The translations under genes and the position numbers were made by a program. From Alphaproteobacteria bacterium UBA2966 (GTDB lineage Bacteria; Pseudomonadota; Alphaproteobacteria; UBA2966): a stretch of DNA of 18,642 nt. The stretch lies in assembly GCA_002348365.1 (NCBI GenBank), contig DEBC01000098.1:1-18642 (forward strand), read 5' to 3'. The notes beneath the pieces are model-generated. The model did not search any database, was not told the origin of the DNA, and saw nothing but the letters and a program-made list of their open reading frames with translations. Shown here piece after piece: positions 7,884 to 15,328 of this stretch. Numbering within the stretch: position 1 is the stretch's first letter; the number at the start of each line of letters is the position of its first letter.

Positions 7884-10118
7884 TTATGCCGCACGCTCGT
7901 CAGGGGATTCGCGTACCTCACGATGAAATACCAGGCGTGCACAGGCACCCCCGCCGGGCCTGTTCTCCAAGTACAACTCGCCGGCATGGTCTTCCATCAC
8001 CTTCTTGACGATGGCCAAACCAAGACCCGTTCCCTTGGTCCGCGTCGTCACATAGGGCTCAAACAGACGGTCCCGCTGCTCAGCGGGCAAACCCGGCCCA
8101 TTGTCAGAAATCTCCACCGAGACCGTTGCGCCGTCGTCCACGACCACCACTTCGACCTTGCCGCCCCCGGACGCATTTTCTTCACCCAGGTGCTCTTCAT
8201 TGATTGCGTCGGCGGCATTCTGAAGCAGGTTGGTGAGCACCTGAGCGGTTTGATGGCGATCGCACATCAATTCGACTGCCCCCTCAGGAAGGGTGCTCAC
8301 AAATTCTATGTTGGGGTGCGCGACCTGTTGCATGAATAACGCCTGCTGGACCAGATCGCGGAGGTTCTCGACATTGAAGTTGGGGGCCGGCATCCGCGCG
8401 AACGCCGAGAATTCATCGATCATCCGCCCGATGTCCCCCACCTGACGGATTATGGTGTCGGTACATTGGCTGAACACCTGAGGATCAGATGTGATCTCTT
8501 GCTGGTACTTGCGCTTCAGCCTTTCTGCCGAGAGTTGAATCGGAGTCAAAGGGTTCTTGATTTCGTGGGCTATCCGCCGAGCGATATCTGCCCAGGCCGA
8601 TGTCCGCTGAGCAGAGACGAGTTCCGTGATGTCGTCGAACGTTACGACGAACCCTTCGAGATCGTCGCCTCGTGCTTCGGCGGATATCCTGCAATGCAGG
8701 GTTCGCCGCCGACCACCACGCGCGATCGAGATATCACCCTCCGCAAACCGACGGGGTCGACTTCTCGCGGCAAGCAGGAGGCTTGCCATTTCCGGTACCG
8801 CGTTGACTAAGGACTGGCCCGCCAGAAGTTCGGCATCGGTGTCCAGCAATTGCGTGGCGGACCGGTTTGGCAGGTTGATACGTCCATTCGCGTCGAGGCC
8901 GATCACACCGGCGGATACTCCCGACAGCACGGCCTCGGTAAACCTCCGCCGCGTATCCAGTTGCTGGTTGGCGTCAACCAACTCGGTCCGTTGTGCCTGA
9001 AGCTGCGTTGTCATGCGATTGAACGCCCGGCTCAACGTGCCAATTTCGTCGTCAACGGGCCCCTCTGGTACTCGAACAGAGAGATCGCCGCCGCGCGCCT
9101 GTTCGGCGGCCCCGACCAGGCTGGACACTGGCCCCATCAGACGCGCTGCGAAAGACAGGGCAAACCAAACGGCAGCCAAGAGCATCAGCAAGGCCACAAC
9201 CGCGAATATCAGCACGAAGTTGATTCGAATGCCCGAACGCTCACCTTCCAACCGCTTGTATTCATCCACCGCGAGTTCGGCCCGAGCCACATAACTCAGC
9301 ACCTTCGGATCCACATATCTGCCGACATACAAAAACGCATTGGGCACATGATCGAGGCGTACAAGTGCCCTCACCCGGTCATATACATCGTCATTCACGA
9401 TCGCGACCTCGCCGGACTCGGCGTGCTCGAGAGCTGAATCTGGTGCGAGCTGGAACGCCATGGAAAAGGCGAGCTCGGATCTGGCGAGAACCCGGCCGCC
9501 GCGTTCGAACACGATGGCCTCTGAAAGGCCGCGCAATGCTGCCTGCGCAGCGACAATCTGCCTGAACCGGGAGGGATTACGAATGAGTGATGGCGCCTCT
9601 CGATTCAGATCCGCCGCCATGGCCAGTGCGTCCGCACGGATCAGCTGACGATGTTCGTTTGTATAAGCCTTGGCGACGATCAGTGAATCGGAAAGCGCTG
9701 TCCGAACCGGATCACTGAACCACGCCTGGACCCCAAGATCGAAGAACAAGAACGAGAACACTGCCACGACAATGGCGGGTGCAACCGCGACAAAACTGAA
9801 CATGAACACCAAGCGGGTGTGCAAACGAGAGCCGGCTGCTCCACGCCGCCGCTCCAGCCATAGGCGCACGAGACGAAACGAGACCACCGCACCCAGGAGC
9901 AGCCCCAGGACCAGATCCACGAGAAGCAGGCCAAACACGGCCTGGGGGTCGGGTCCGAACGGCGAAGAGCCGGTGAGCACAACGTAAGTCGCCACCCCAG
10001 AAGCAATGGCGGCAAATCCGAGGCCCACCGCAAGCTTCCGACCAAGTCCAACCTCTCGAGCCCATGCAGAGAGCCGATTGAGAGACCCGTCATTGAGCGA
10101 ATGTAGTTCCGTGGACAT
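7884..10118 (-). CDS. ntrY: Membrane sensor histidine kinase NtrY
   Basis: Inner-membrane sensor kinase that phosphorylates NtrX, 744 residues. Three hydrophobic segments lie near 30-50, 61-85 and 103-126. A periplasmic-type domain of about 170 residues follows, then a fourth segment near 300-323, a HAMP linker (about 324-378) and a PAS domain (about 392-500). The phosphoacceptor is His518 in RRIAHEIKNPLTP. The ATPase domain shows the N box NLLQNAADAI (630-639), G1 DNGPGLP (672-678) and G2 GTGLGLAIV (696-704). Length and order are typical of NtrY. ATG at 10118 has a GGGA ribosome site 5-6 nt upstream. A 95-bp gap separates it from ntrC, so ntrYX may also have its own promoter, although none is clear. 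Confidence 0.95.
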   Translation of the reverse strand: MSTELHSLNDGSLNRLSAWAREVGLGRKLAVGLGFAAIASGVATYVVLTGSSPFGPDPQAVFGLLLVDLVLGLLLGAVVSFRLVRLWLERRRGAAGSRLHTRLVFMFSFVAVAPAIVVAVFSFLFFDLGVQAWFSDPVRTALSDSLIVAKAYTNEHRQLIRADALAMAADLNREAPSLIRNPSRFRQIVAAQAALRGLSEAIVFERGGRVLARSELAFSMAFQLAPDSALEHAESGEVAIVNDDVYDRVRALVRLDHVPNAFLYVGRYVDPKVLSYVARAELAVDEYKRLEGERSGIRINFVLIFAVVALLMLLAAVWFALSFAARLMGPVSSLVGAAEQARGGDLSVRVPEGPVDDEIGTLSRAFNRMTTQLQAQRTELVDANQQLDTRRRFTEAVLSGVSAGVIGLDANGRINLPNRSATQLLDTDAELLAGQSLVNAVPEMASLLLAARSRPRRFAEGDISIARGGRRRTLHCRISAEARGDDLEGFVVTFDDITELVSAQRTSAWADIARRIAHEIKNPLTPIQLSAERLKRKYQQEITSDPQVFSQCTDTIIRQVGDIGRMIDEFSAFARMPAPNFNVENLRDLVQQALFMQQVAHPNIEFVSTLPEGAVELMCDRHQTAQVLTNLLQNAADAINEEHLGEENASGGGKVEVVVVDDGATVSVEISDNGPGLPAEQRDRLFEPYVTTRTKGTGLGLAIVKKVMEDHAGELYLENRPGGGACARLVFHREVRESPDERAA

Positions 10119-10213
10119 CGTCCCACGCCTATAGGCTGGTCACGCGGATCGAAGCAGTTTCATCAAGGTGCACGATAGCCACAATCAGCGCCCTCATATG
10201 TGACAACTTTGCA

Positions 10214-11662
10214 TCACTGGGCGCCGCGCACAACCCGAATTTGAAGCTCGTTAATTTTCTTTCGCAAGGTATTCCTGTTTAGTCCCAGCAGTTTGGCGGC
10301 ACGAATCTGGTTTCCACGGGTTGCGCTCAGGCACATCGCAATGAGAGGCCGCTCGACTTCCTTGATGACGCGTCCGTAAAGCCCGCTGGGCGGGAGATCG
10401 TCTTCATGCGCCGCGAAATAGCGGCTGAGATGTCGCTCTATCGACTCCCCAAACGAGTCGGTCGAGCTGTCGTTCTCCTGCTGTGTCCCGGCACTCGCCT
10501 CCTCCAGTTCCATCCGAACGACGTCCGCTTCAATGGCCTCCTCCGCATAGAGGGCTGATAACCGTCGCACCAGGTTTTCCAGCTCCCTCACGTTCCCCGG
10601 CCACGAATATGATCGCAGGAGCGACATGGCTTCCGAAGAAATCGTCTTTTGCGGCAACCCATCGGCCGCCGCGATGTCCAAGAAATGCCGCACGAGATCG
10701 GAGATATCCTCCAGCCGATCCTTAAGGGCAGGAAGCCGCACGGGTACAACGTTCAAACGATAGAACAGATCTTCCCGAAACAACCCTTGGCGCACGAACT
10801 GCCTCAAGTTCCGGTTCGTGGCCGCAACGATCCTGACGTCCGCCCTGATTGAGCGGCGCCCCCCGACCGTCGTGAACTCGCCTTGTTGTAATACCCGCAA
10901 CAGACGAGTCTGTGCCTCCATCGGCATATCACCGATTTCATCAAGAAACAGAGTTCCGCCTTCCGCCTGCTCGAACTTGCCGATCCCGCGAGTTGTCGCG
11001 CCGGTGAAGGCGCCTTTTTCGTGGCCAAACAGTTCGCTCTCGATAAGCTCGCGGGGGATTGCCGCCATGTTGATGGGAACAAAGGGACCGTGCCGTCGCT
11101 TTCCATAGTCGTGAAGCGCCCGGGCAACAAGTTCCTTTCCCGTACCGGAAGGACCGGATATGAGAACTGTCAGGTCGGTGCTGACCAGACGCGCCAGTAA
11201 CCGGTAAAGCTCCTGCATTGCCGGTGAGCGGCCAATCAGGGGCATCGCATCATCAAGCCCACCCCGCTGGGCCGCATCTTCGCTTGGCGGAACCGCTGGC
11301 GACGCGAGCGCACGTTCGACAATCCTTGCCAGTTCGTTGAGATCGAACGGTTTGGGAAGATATTCGTACGCACCGCGCTCGGTTGCCCGAATCGCCATGA
11401 GCATGGTGTTTCGCGCGCTCATCACGACGACAGGAAGTTCCGGTCGGATTTGGTTTATCCGGGATAACAACTCCAACCCGTCTTCGTCCGGCATGATGAC
11501 ATCCGTGACCACGAGGTCACCTTCGCCTTCTGAGACCCAGCGCCAGAGTGTGGCGGCGTTGCTTGTTGATCGGACTTCATAGCCCTCCCGACCCAGAGCG
11601 TGTCCGATCACTGTTCTGATGCTGTTGTCGTCATCGGCAACGAGAATGGTTCCTTCGGCCAT
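10214..11662 (-). CDS. ntrC: Nitrogen regulator NtrC (NRI), sigma-54 activator
   Basis: Response regulator that activates nitrogen-assimilation promoters with RNA polymerase-sigma-54 once phosphorylated by NtrB. The 482 residues contain a receiver with Asp54 (VVTDVIMPD) and Lys104. The AAA+ domain has Walker A GPSGTGKE (170-177), an intact sigma-54 contact loop GAFTGA (217-222) and Walker B TLFLDEIGD (237-245). A Fis-type helix-turn-helix lies near the C-terminus (RGNQIRAAKLLGLNRNTLRKK). ATG at 11662 is preferred because GGGAG lies 8 nt before it; a GTG three codons upstream would overlap that site. It lies 33 bp after ntrB. The contrast with NtrX in the GAFTGA loop makes the assignment of each paralogue secure. 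Confidence 0.97.
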   Translation of the reverse strand: MAEGTILVADDDNSIRTVIGHALGREGYEVRSTSNAATLWRWVSEGEGDLVVTDVIMPDEDGLELLSRINQIRPELPVVVMSARNTMLMAIRATERGAYEYLPKPFDLNELARIVERALASPAVPPSEDAAQRGGLDDAMPLIGRSPAMQELYRLLARLVSTDLTVLISGPSGTGKELVARALHDYGKRRHGPFVPINMAAIPRELIESELFGHEKGAFTGATTRGIGKFEQAEGGTLFLDEIGDMPMEAQTRLLRVLQQGEFTTVGGRRSIRADVRIVAATNRNLRQFVRQGLFREDLFYRLNVVPVRLPALKDRLEDISDLVRHFLDIAAADGLPQKTISSEAMSLLRSYSWPGNVRELENLVRRLSALYAEEAIEADVVRMELEEASAGTQQENDSSTDSFGESIERHLSRYFAAHEDDLPPSGLYGRVIKEVERPLIAMCLSATRGNQIRAAKLLGLNRNTLRKKINELQIRVVRGAQ

Positions 11663-11695
11663 CAACGACACTCCCAGGTGTTCACGCCGTATTAC

Positions 11696-12826
11696 CTATC
11701 CTTCGCTGGCAACAGGCAGTCGCATGCGGAATTCCGTGCGGCGCTGCCGCGACTCGTACTCAATGACTCCACCATGGTCTCGAACAATTTTTGCGACGAG
11801 CGCGAGGCCCAGTCCTGTTCCGCCCCGTTTCCCACTAACGAATGCGTCAAATAGGTTTGCGCGTACCTCTTCGGCAATTCCCATACCGTTATCTCTGACG
11901 GCCACCTCCAGCGGCAGGTCTAGCCGCCCCTTCGAACCTGGCACTGTCGCGCGCATGCCATGCCGGTACGCCGTCAACAACGTTATCTCGCCGCCCGGTT
12001 CGCTGCAGGCCTCAACAGCGTTGTTCATCAGGTTGAGGAGCGCCTGGATCAGTTGATCCCTGTTACCCAATACAGGTGGTAATGAGGGGTCGTAGCTCTC
12101 CACAAATTTCAGCTTTGCCCCCTCCGCGCCAGCCTCAACCAAACGTCGAACATGATCGAGTAGCTCGTGAATGTTGAGCGGCTCGATATCAATGGGACGC
12201 TCGTCTGCGAACACCTCCATGTTCTCAACGAGGGAGCAAATTCTATCCACTTCGTCACGGATGAGACGCGCAAGCGATTCCCCTTCACCGAGGATCTCTC
12301 TTTCGAGCAATTGCGCTGCACCACGAATACCGGCCAGTGGATTCTTGACCTCGTGCGCCAACACTGCAGCCATCGCGGTTACCGAGCGAACGGAGTCGCG
12401 TGACGTCAAGTGCCGACTGATGGTCTCAGCAAAAGTTCGTTGTCTGAGGCACAACACGACATCCCCGTGTGATTCGTCCAGAACACCGACGTGAATGTCG
12501 ACACGCCGGGTTCCGTCTCTCGGGGAACACATCTCCATTCCATGTTGGGCGATACTCACGCCTGACCGCCGCACGCGGTACACGAGATCAACGATCGGAC
12601 TATCATCTGCGGTCAGTTCTTGAATGGATTTCCGAATCAGTGAATCGCGCCCAGTCGCAAAAAACTGTTCGGCTGCCGTGTTGACGTATCTCACCCGATC
12701 ATCGGCATCGATCACCAGTACTGGATCGGGCAAAGCATGGACAACGGCATCTTCGCCTAGTCCACCCTCGTTCCGAATTGACGAAGCACCGTTAACCTTG
12801 GCCAACGGCTCTGCGGGCAGGGTCAT
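11696..12826 (-). CDS. ntrB: Nitrogen sensor kinase/phosphatase NtrB (NRII)
   Basis: Cytoplasmic histidine kinase that phosphorylates or dephosphorylates NtrC according to PII signalling. The 376 residues have no membrane segment, as expected. A PAS domain occupies about 25-125 (ALPDPVLVID at 31-40). The phosphoacceptor is His158 in LAHEVKNPLAGIRG, with the N box NLMNNAVEA (265-273), G1 DNGMGI (312-317) and G2 GTGLGLALV (336-344). ATG at 12826 overlaps the dusB stop as ATGA, so translation is coupled to dusB, the classical nifR3-ntrB-ntrC arrangement. ntrC follows after 33 bp. No glnB gene is present here, so the PII partner must lie elsewhere. Confidence 0.97.
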   Translation of the reverse strand: MTLPAEPLAKVNGASSIRNEGGLGEDAVVHALPDPVLVIDADDRVRYVNTAAEQFFATGRDSLIRKSIQELTADDSPIVDLVYRVRRSGVSIAQHGMEMCSPRDGTRRVDIHVGVLDESHGDVVLCLRQRTFAETISRHLTSRDSVRSVTAMAAVLAHEVKNPLAGIRGAAQLLEREILGEGESLARLIRDEVDRICSLVENMEVFADERPIDIEPLNIHELLDHVRRLVEAGAEGAKLKFVESYDPSLPPVLGNRDQLIQALLNLMNNAVEACSEPGGEITLLTAYRHGMRATVPGSKGRLDLPLEVAVRDNGMGIAEEVRANLFDAFVSGKRGGTGLGLALVAKIVRDHGGVIEYESRQRRTEFRMRLPVASEG

Positions 12827-13809
12827 GCCGCCCTACCCATCAGCAGCTCTGAATAAAATTCCGAAATAAGCGATTTTACAGTGTTTGCCGTGTCCAAACG
12901 GTTCAGTCGGCTGCGCAAGGAGGCCGAGCCGGCGAGCCCTTTTGTGTACCAAGACAGATGCTTTCGAGCCACGCGCACACCCGACTCCAAGCCATAATGT
13001 TCCAACATGGAATCGTAGTGTTCCATTAAGAGGTCAAATTGTGTCTGAAGTGGCGGGTCCTTGGGTTTGATACCTGTCTTGAGGAATTCAATTATCTGGC
13101 TGATGAACCAAGGTTTGCCATAGGCCCCACGACCAACCATTACAGCGTCTGCCCCAGAATCCCGAAGAATGTCTTTCGCGTCATCCAGAGCGACAACATC
13201 ACCGTTTGCGACCACCGGGATCGAAACCGCCTCTTTAACTTTGCGAATGAATTGCCAATCGGACCGCCCCTTGTACATCTGGCAACGGGTGCGGCCGTGC
13301 ACGGTGATCATCTTGATACCTGCACTCTCCGCAATCCGCGCCAAAGCTGGAGCGTTTCGGTTCGAGTCATCCCAACCAGTCCGCATTTTCAGCGTAACCG
13401 GCAAATTCACGGCCCTGACAGTCGCTTCAATGATCCTGGCTGCCGACAATTCATCGCGCATGAGTGCTGAGCCGGCATATCCGTTGACAACCTTCTTTAC
13501 GGGGCATCCCATGTTGATATCGATAATCGTTGCCCCACGGTCCGCATTCAGCCGGGCCGCTTCCGCCATCGTTTCCGGGTCGCAACCCGCAAGTTGAACC
13601 GCCATGGGGTACTCTTCCGGGCGATTCGAGGCCATGAGAAGTGTTCGCCGGTTTTGACGGATCATGGCCTCGCTGGCGATCATTTCTGAGACGACCATTC
13701 CAGCGCCGAGACGCTTTACGAGATTTCGGAATGGCAAGTCCGTGACACCTGACATTGGAGCCAGGATTACGGGTGCCGCCAATTCAACGTCACCAACGCG
13801 AATGCTCAT
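12823..13809 (-). CDS. dusB: tRNA-dihydrouridine synthase DusB (NifR3)
   Basis: FMN-dependent enzyme that reduces uridine to dihydrouridine in the tRNA D-loop, 328 residues, TIM-barrel. Visible signatures are LAPMSGVTDLPFR (16-28), the catalytic cysteine Cys102 in INMGCPVKKV, LKMRTGWD, HGRTRCQMYKG and VMVGRGAYGKPW. It begins with ATG at 13809; the upstream ribosome site is weak. It is the first gene of the dusB-ntrBC operon, as in many Alphaproteobacteria where it was called nifR3. Its stop overlaps the ntrB start by 4 nt. The 95 bp between it and the DUF3237 stop should hold its promoter; only a poor TTGCGC-N17-TAATCT match is seen there. Confidence 0.97.
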   Translation of the reverse strand: MSIRVGDVELAAPVILAPMSGVTDLPFRNLVKRLGAGMVVSEMIASEAMIRQNRRTLLMASNRPEEYPMAVQLAGCDPETMAEAARLNADRGATIIDINMGCPVKKVVNGYAGSALMRDELSAARIIEATVRAVNLPVTLKMRTGWDDSNRNAPALARIAESAGIKMITVHGRTRCQMYKGRSDWQFIRKVKEAVSIPVVANGDVVALDDAKDILRDSGADAVMVGRGAYGKPWFISQIIEFLKTGIKPKDPPLQTQFDLLMEHYDSMLEHYGLESGVRVARKHLSWYTKGLAGSASLRSRLNRLDTANTVKSLISEFYSELLMGRAA

Positions 13810-13841
13810 TTTCTGTGCGAATTCAGGAATGTTGAAATTTT

Positions 13842-13852
13842 GTGCAGATTAG
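13842..13852 (+). repeat. Left arm of 11-bp inverted repeat flanking the DUF3237 gene
   Basis: GTGCAGATTAG here is the exact reverse complement of CTAATCTGCAC at 14649-14659. The arms point inward and enclose the DUF3237 gene. AAATTTT directly precedes this arm (13835-13841), and the same heptamer follows the right arm after four bases. This arm also lies 33-43 bp upstream of the dusB start, so it could equally be an operator half. Confidence 0.5.
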
Positions 13853-13904
13853 AACTTCGTTACGCACCGCGCAAGATTTCACACCACTACTGTTGGAAAG
13901 GTTC

Positions 13905-14366
13905 TCAGAGCACTTGATAGATATCGTACACTGGGCCGCCTTGCAGTCGCACGCCACTGCCAAATGCCAATACCCTATTGAGCCATCCGTATTTCTCTGA
14001 ACCGGTCTCGAAGCGAGCCGCGATGCGGAAGTAGTATTTTGACGGATCCACGTCTTCGCCGCGCTCAACCCTGGACCACACTTCCTCTGATCCAGACCGG
14101 ATACCTTCATATGTCATCTGAATATGATGGTCATCATCAGTGTGAAGAAGCGCTCGAACATCCGGGTGAAAGGCGCCGTCAAAACGCGTGAGGCGCAGAT
14201 CGTTACCGCCCGCAACCAAGGTGCCCGATAGCCTTGGCCCCTCGAACCGACTCTCCACGAACGAATCAACGCGCCGTAACTGCCCGTAGGGCGTTTGACC
14301 GAGTTCAACTGCTGAGGACAGTTCAATCTTTATCTGGAATAACAGTTCGAAGGACGGATCGGACAA
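13905..14366 (-). CDS. DUF3237 family protein, probable TTG start
   Basis: Small protein of the DUF3237 family, function unknown; known structures are beta-barrels. The 153-residue product matches the family pattern throughout: LLFQIKIELSSAVELG at the N-terminus, FEGPRLSGTLVAGGNDLRL, a central HTDDDHHIQMTYEG stretch, VDPSKYYFRIAARFETGSEKYGWLNRVL, then VYDIYQVL at the end. There is no in-frame ATG near the domain start. TTG at 14366 is chosen because AGGAG lies 7 nt before it and the product then begins four residues before the conserved domain; another TTG at 14399 lacks such a site. There is no signal peptide. It points toward dusB with 95 bp between them, and its upstream side is the long A+T-rich gap. 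Its link to the nitrogen genes is unknown. Confidence 0.85.
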   Translation of the reverse strand: MSDPSFELLFQIKIELSSAVELGQTPYGQLRRVDSFVESRFEGPRLSGTLVAGGNDLRLTRFDGAFHPDVRALLHTDDDHHIQMTYEGIRSGSEEVWSRVERGEDVDPSKYYFRIAARFETGSEKYGWLNRVLAFGSGVRLQGGPVYDIYQVL

Positions 14367-14373
14367 TCTCAGG

Positions 14374-14378
14374 CTCCT
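14374..14378 (-). promoter_or_regulatory. Ribosome binding site deciding the DUF3237 start
   Basis: On the minus strand AGGAG lies 7 nt before the TTG at 14366. It is the only strong ribosome site near the domain start and is the reason a TTG initiation is preferred. Confidence 0.65.
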
Positions 14379-14500
14379 GCGATGACAACCAAGTTCCAAT
14401 TCTTCCGATTACCGACAATGTATTGACCACACGCGCTGCACACAATCCTGCCAACCACCCGGGCGACAATAAATTGAGATCCGTATTTCGTAAAAAATCC

Positions 14501-14540
14501 GAATCCTTAGCCTTGCAATAGCACGATCGTTCGAGAGTTG
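14501..14540 (+). repeat. Direct repeat copy A (78-bp period)
   Basis: GAATCCTT, 15 unmatched bases, then CGATCGTTCGAGAGTTG. The second copy begins exactly 78 bp later with the same internal spacing. Both lie 135-250 bp upstream of the DUF3237 start. Confidence 0.6.
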
Positions 14541-14578
14541 AACTCTGAAAATCCAGCCAGGAATACCGCCTCGGTAGC

Positions 14579-14618
14579 GAATCCTTGGGGCAAATTGAGA
14601 TCGATCGTTCGTGAATTG
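14579..14618 (+). repeat. Direct repeat copy B (78-bp period)
   Basis: GAATCCTT, 15 unmatched bases, then CGATCGTTCGTGAATTG. It matches copy A at 8 of 8 and 15 of 17 positions in the two conserved blocks, while the spacer is essentially unmatched. That pattern suggests two protein-binding blocks rather than a recent plain duplication. Confidence 0.6.
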
Positions 14619-14648
14619 CGTGGCGCATTTCAATTACGAACGACTAAA

Positions 14649-14659
14649 CTAATCTGCAC
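14649..14659 (+). repeat. Right arm of 11-bp inverted repeat flanking the DUF3237 gene
   Basis: CTAATCTGCAC is the reverse complement of the arm at 13842-13852. It partly overlaps the perfect palindrome TGCACGTGCA (14655-14664) and is followed by AAATTTT at 14664-14670. The outer boundary coincides with the change to A+T-rich DNA. Confidence 0.5.
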
Positions 14660-14836
14660 GTGCAAATTTTCGATCGAACGTTTGTATGAAAATTCTAATT
14701 ATACTTAATAATTTAAGTTATAATTCTTTACTAACTACTTATTTTTAAAAAATAAATTTATATACTCATTCAATAATTAAACTAGAATGTACAAAATACA
14801 ATATAACTTCCTGATAATACAGTTTAAATATTAATT

Positions 14837-14853
14837 TACAATCAATGATTGTA
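14837..14853. promoter_or_regulatory. 17-bp perfect palindrome, candidate operator
   Basis: TACAATCAATGATTGTA is perfectly symmetric around one central base. Length and symmetry suit a dimeric repressor of TetR or GntR type. It does not match the Fnr box (TTGAT-N4-ATCAA), the Crp box (TGTGA-N6-TCACA) or the NtrC site. It lies about 475 bp before the Crp-type gene and 470 bp before DUF3237, so the target is unclear. Confidence 0.4.
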
Positions 14854-15328
14854 TCTCAGCTGCGCCAAAACAGATCAAGTTCGATTTTTACGTGATTCCC
14901 ATACAAATTGCTACGATTGTTCGATCGATCGTACTGGAATATGGAGTATGTTTGGGTCATGACTGCTCGCGATAGATGAAATGATGTCTTTTCATCAGTT
15001 GCGAAGACAGAATCGGAAGATTCGATTTTCAGTTGAGCACCGTGTTTCTGATATTGAAGACCGCTGAAACTTCCGAAAAAGCATGGTTGATGTTCCAGAA
15101 ATTCAACTTTCGAATCATCAATTCAAAAGAGGAGAATTGCGCGTAACAAAATCTCAATGATAGAAGTGTGTTGAATACTGTTGATTTGACGTTCAAAGCG
15201 ATCGCCGTTCACTTCAAGTTTTGAGTTCATTCGTACAATAATTCAGATGCTCGCAATTCATTTCAGTTCGCTGTAAACATTAGTTTGTGGTTCAGCGGGA
15301 TCATGAGCCCGGGGAAGGCCTGCTAAAA

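Larger units (their letters stand above)
14367..15328. other. Long divergent intergenic region with an extreme A+T-rich core
   Basis: This is the only stretch over 300 bp without a recognisable gene. By hand count bases 14701-14820 hold 19 G or C in 120 (about 16%), and 14881-15300 about 39%, while the flanking genes are clearly G+C rich. The core has A/T tracts, including TTTTTAAAAA (14742-14751) and ATAAATTTAT (14752-14761). Elsewhere there are a two-copy direct repeat (14501-14540 and 14579-14618), a 17-bp palindrome (14837-14853), TGCACGTGCA (14655-14664) and a weak hairpin GATGAAA-N8-TTTCATC (14975-14996). No protein-coding frame here resembles a known family, no tRNA or rRNA is visible and no DnaA boxes were found. 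A regulatory region, an unrecognised small RNA or the remnant of acquired DNA are all possible. Confidence 0.8.

Noticed and set aside
11663..11671. NtrC starting at the GTG three codons upstream of the ATG
   Set aside because: The GGGAG ribosome site overlaps that GTG, and it is correctly spaced for the ATG at 11662.
14680..14742. Twenty-codon frame starting ATG at about 14687 in the A+T-rich core
   Set aside because: No ribosome site, composition simply reflects A+T richness, and the frame is too short to judge.
14691..14860. A+T-rich core as a replication origin
   Set aside because: No DnaA boxes (TTATNCACA type) seen on either strand and no origin-linked genes nearby.
14975..14996. GATGAAA-N8-TTTCATC as an intrinsic terminator
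   Set aside because: The stem is weak and A+T-rich with no T-run, and no gene ends just upstream.
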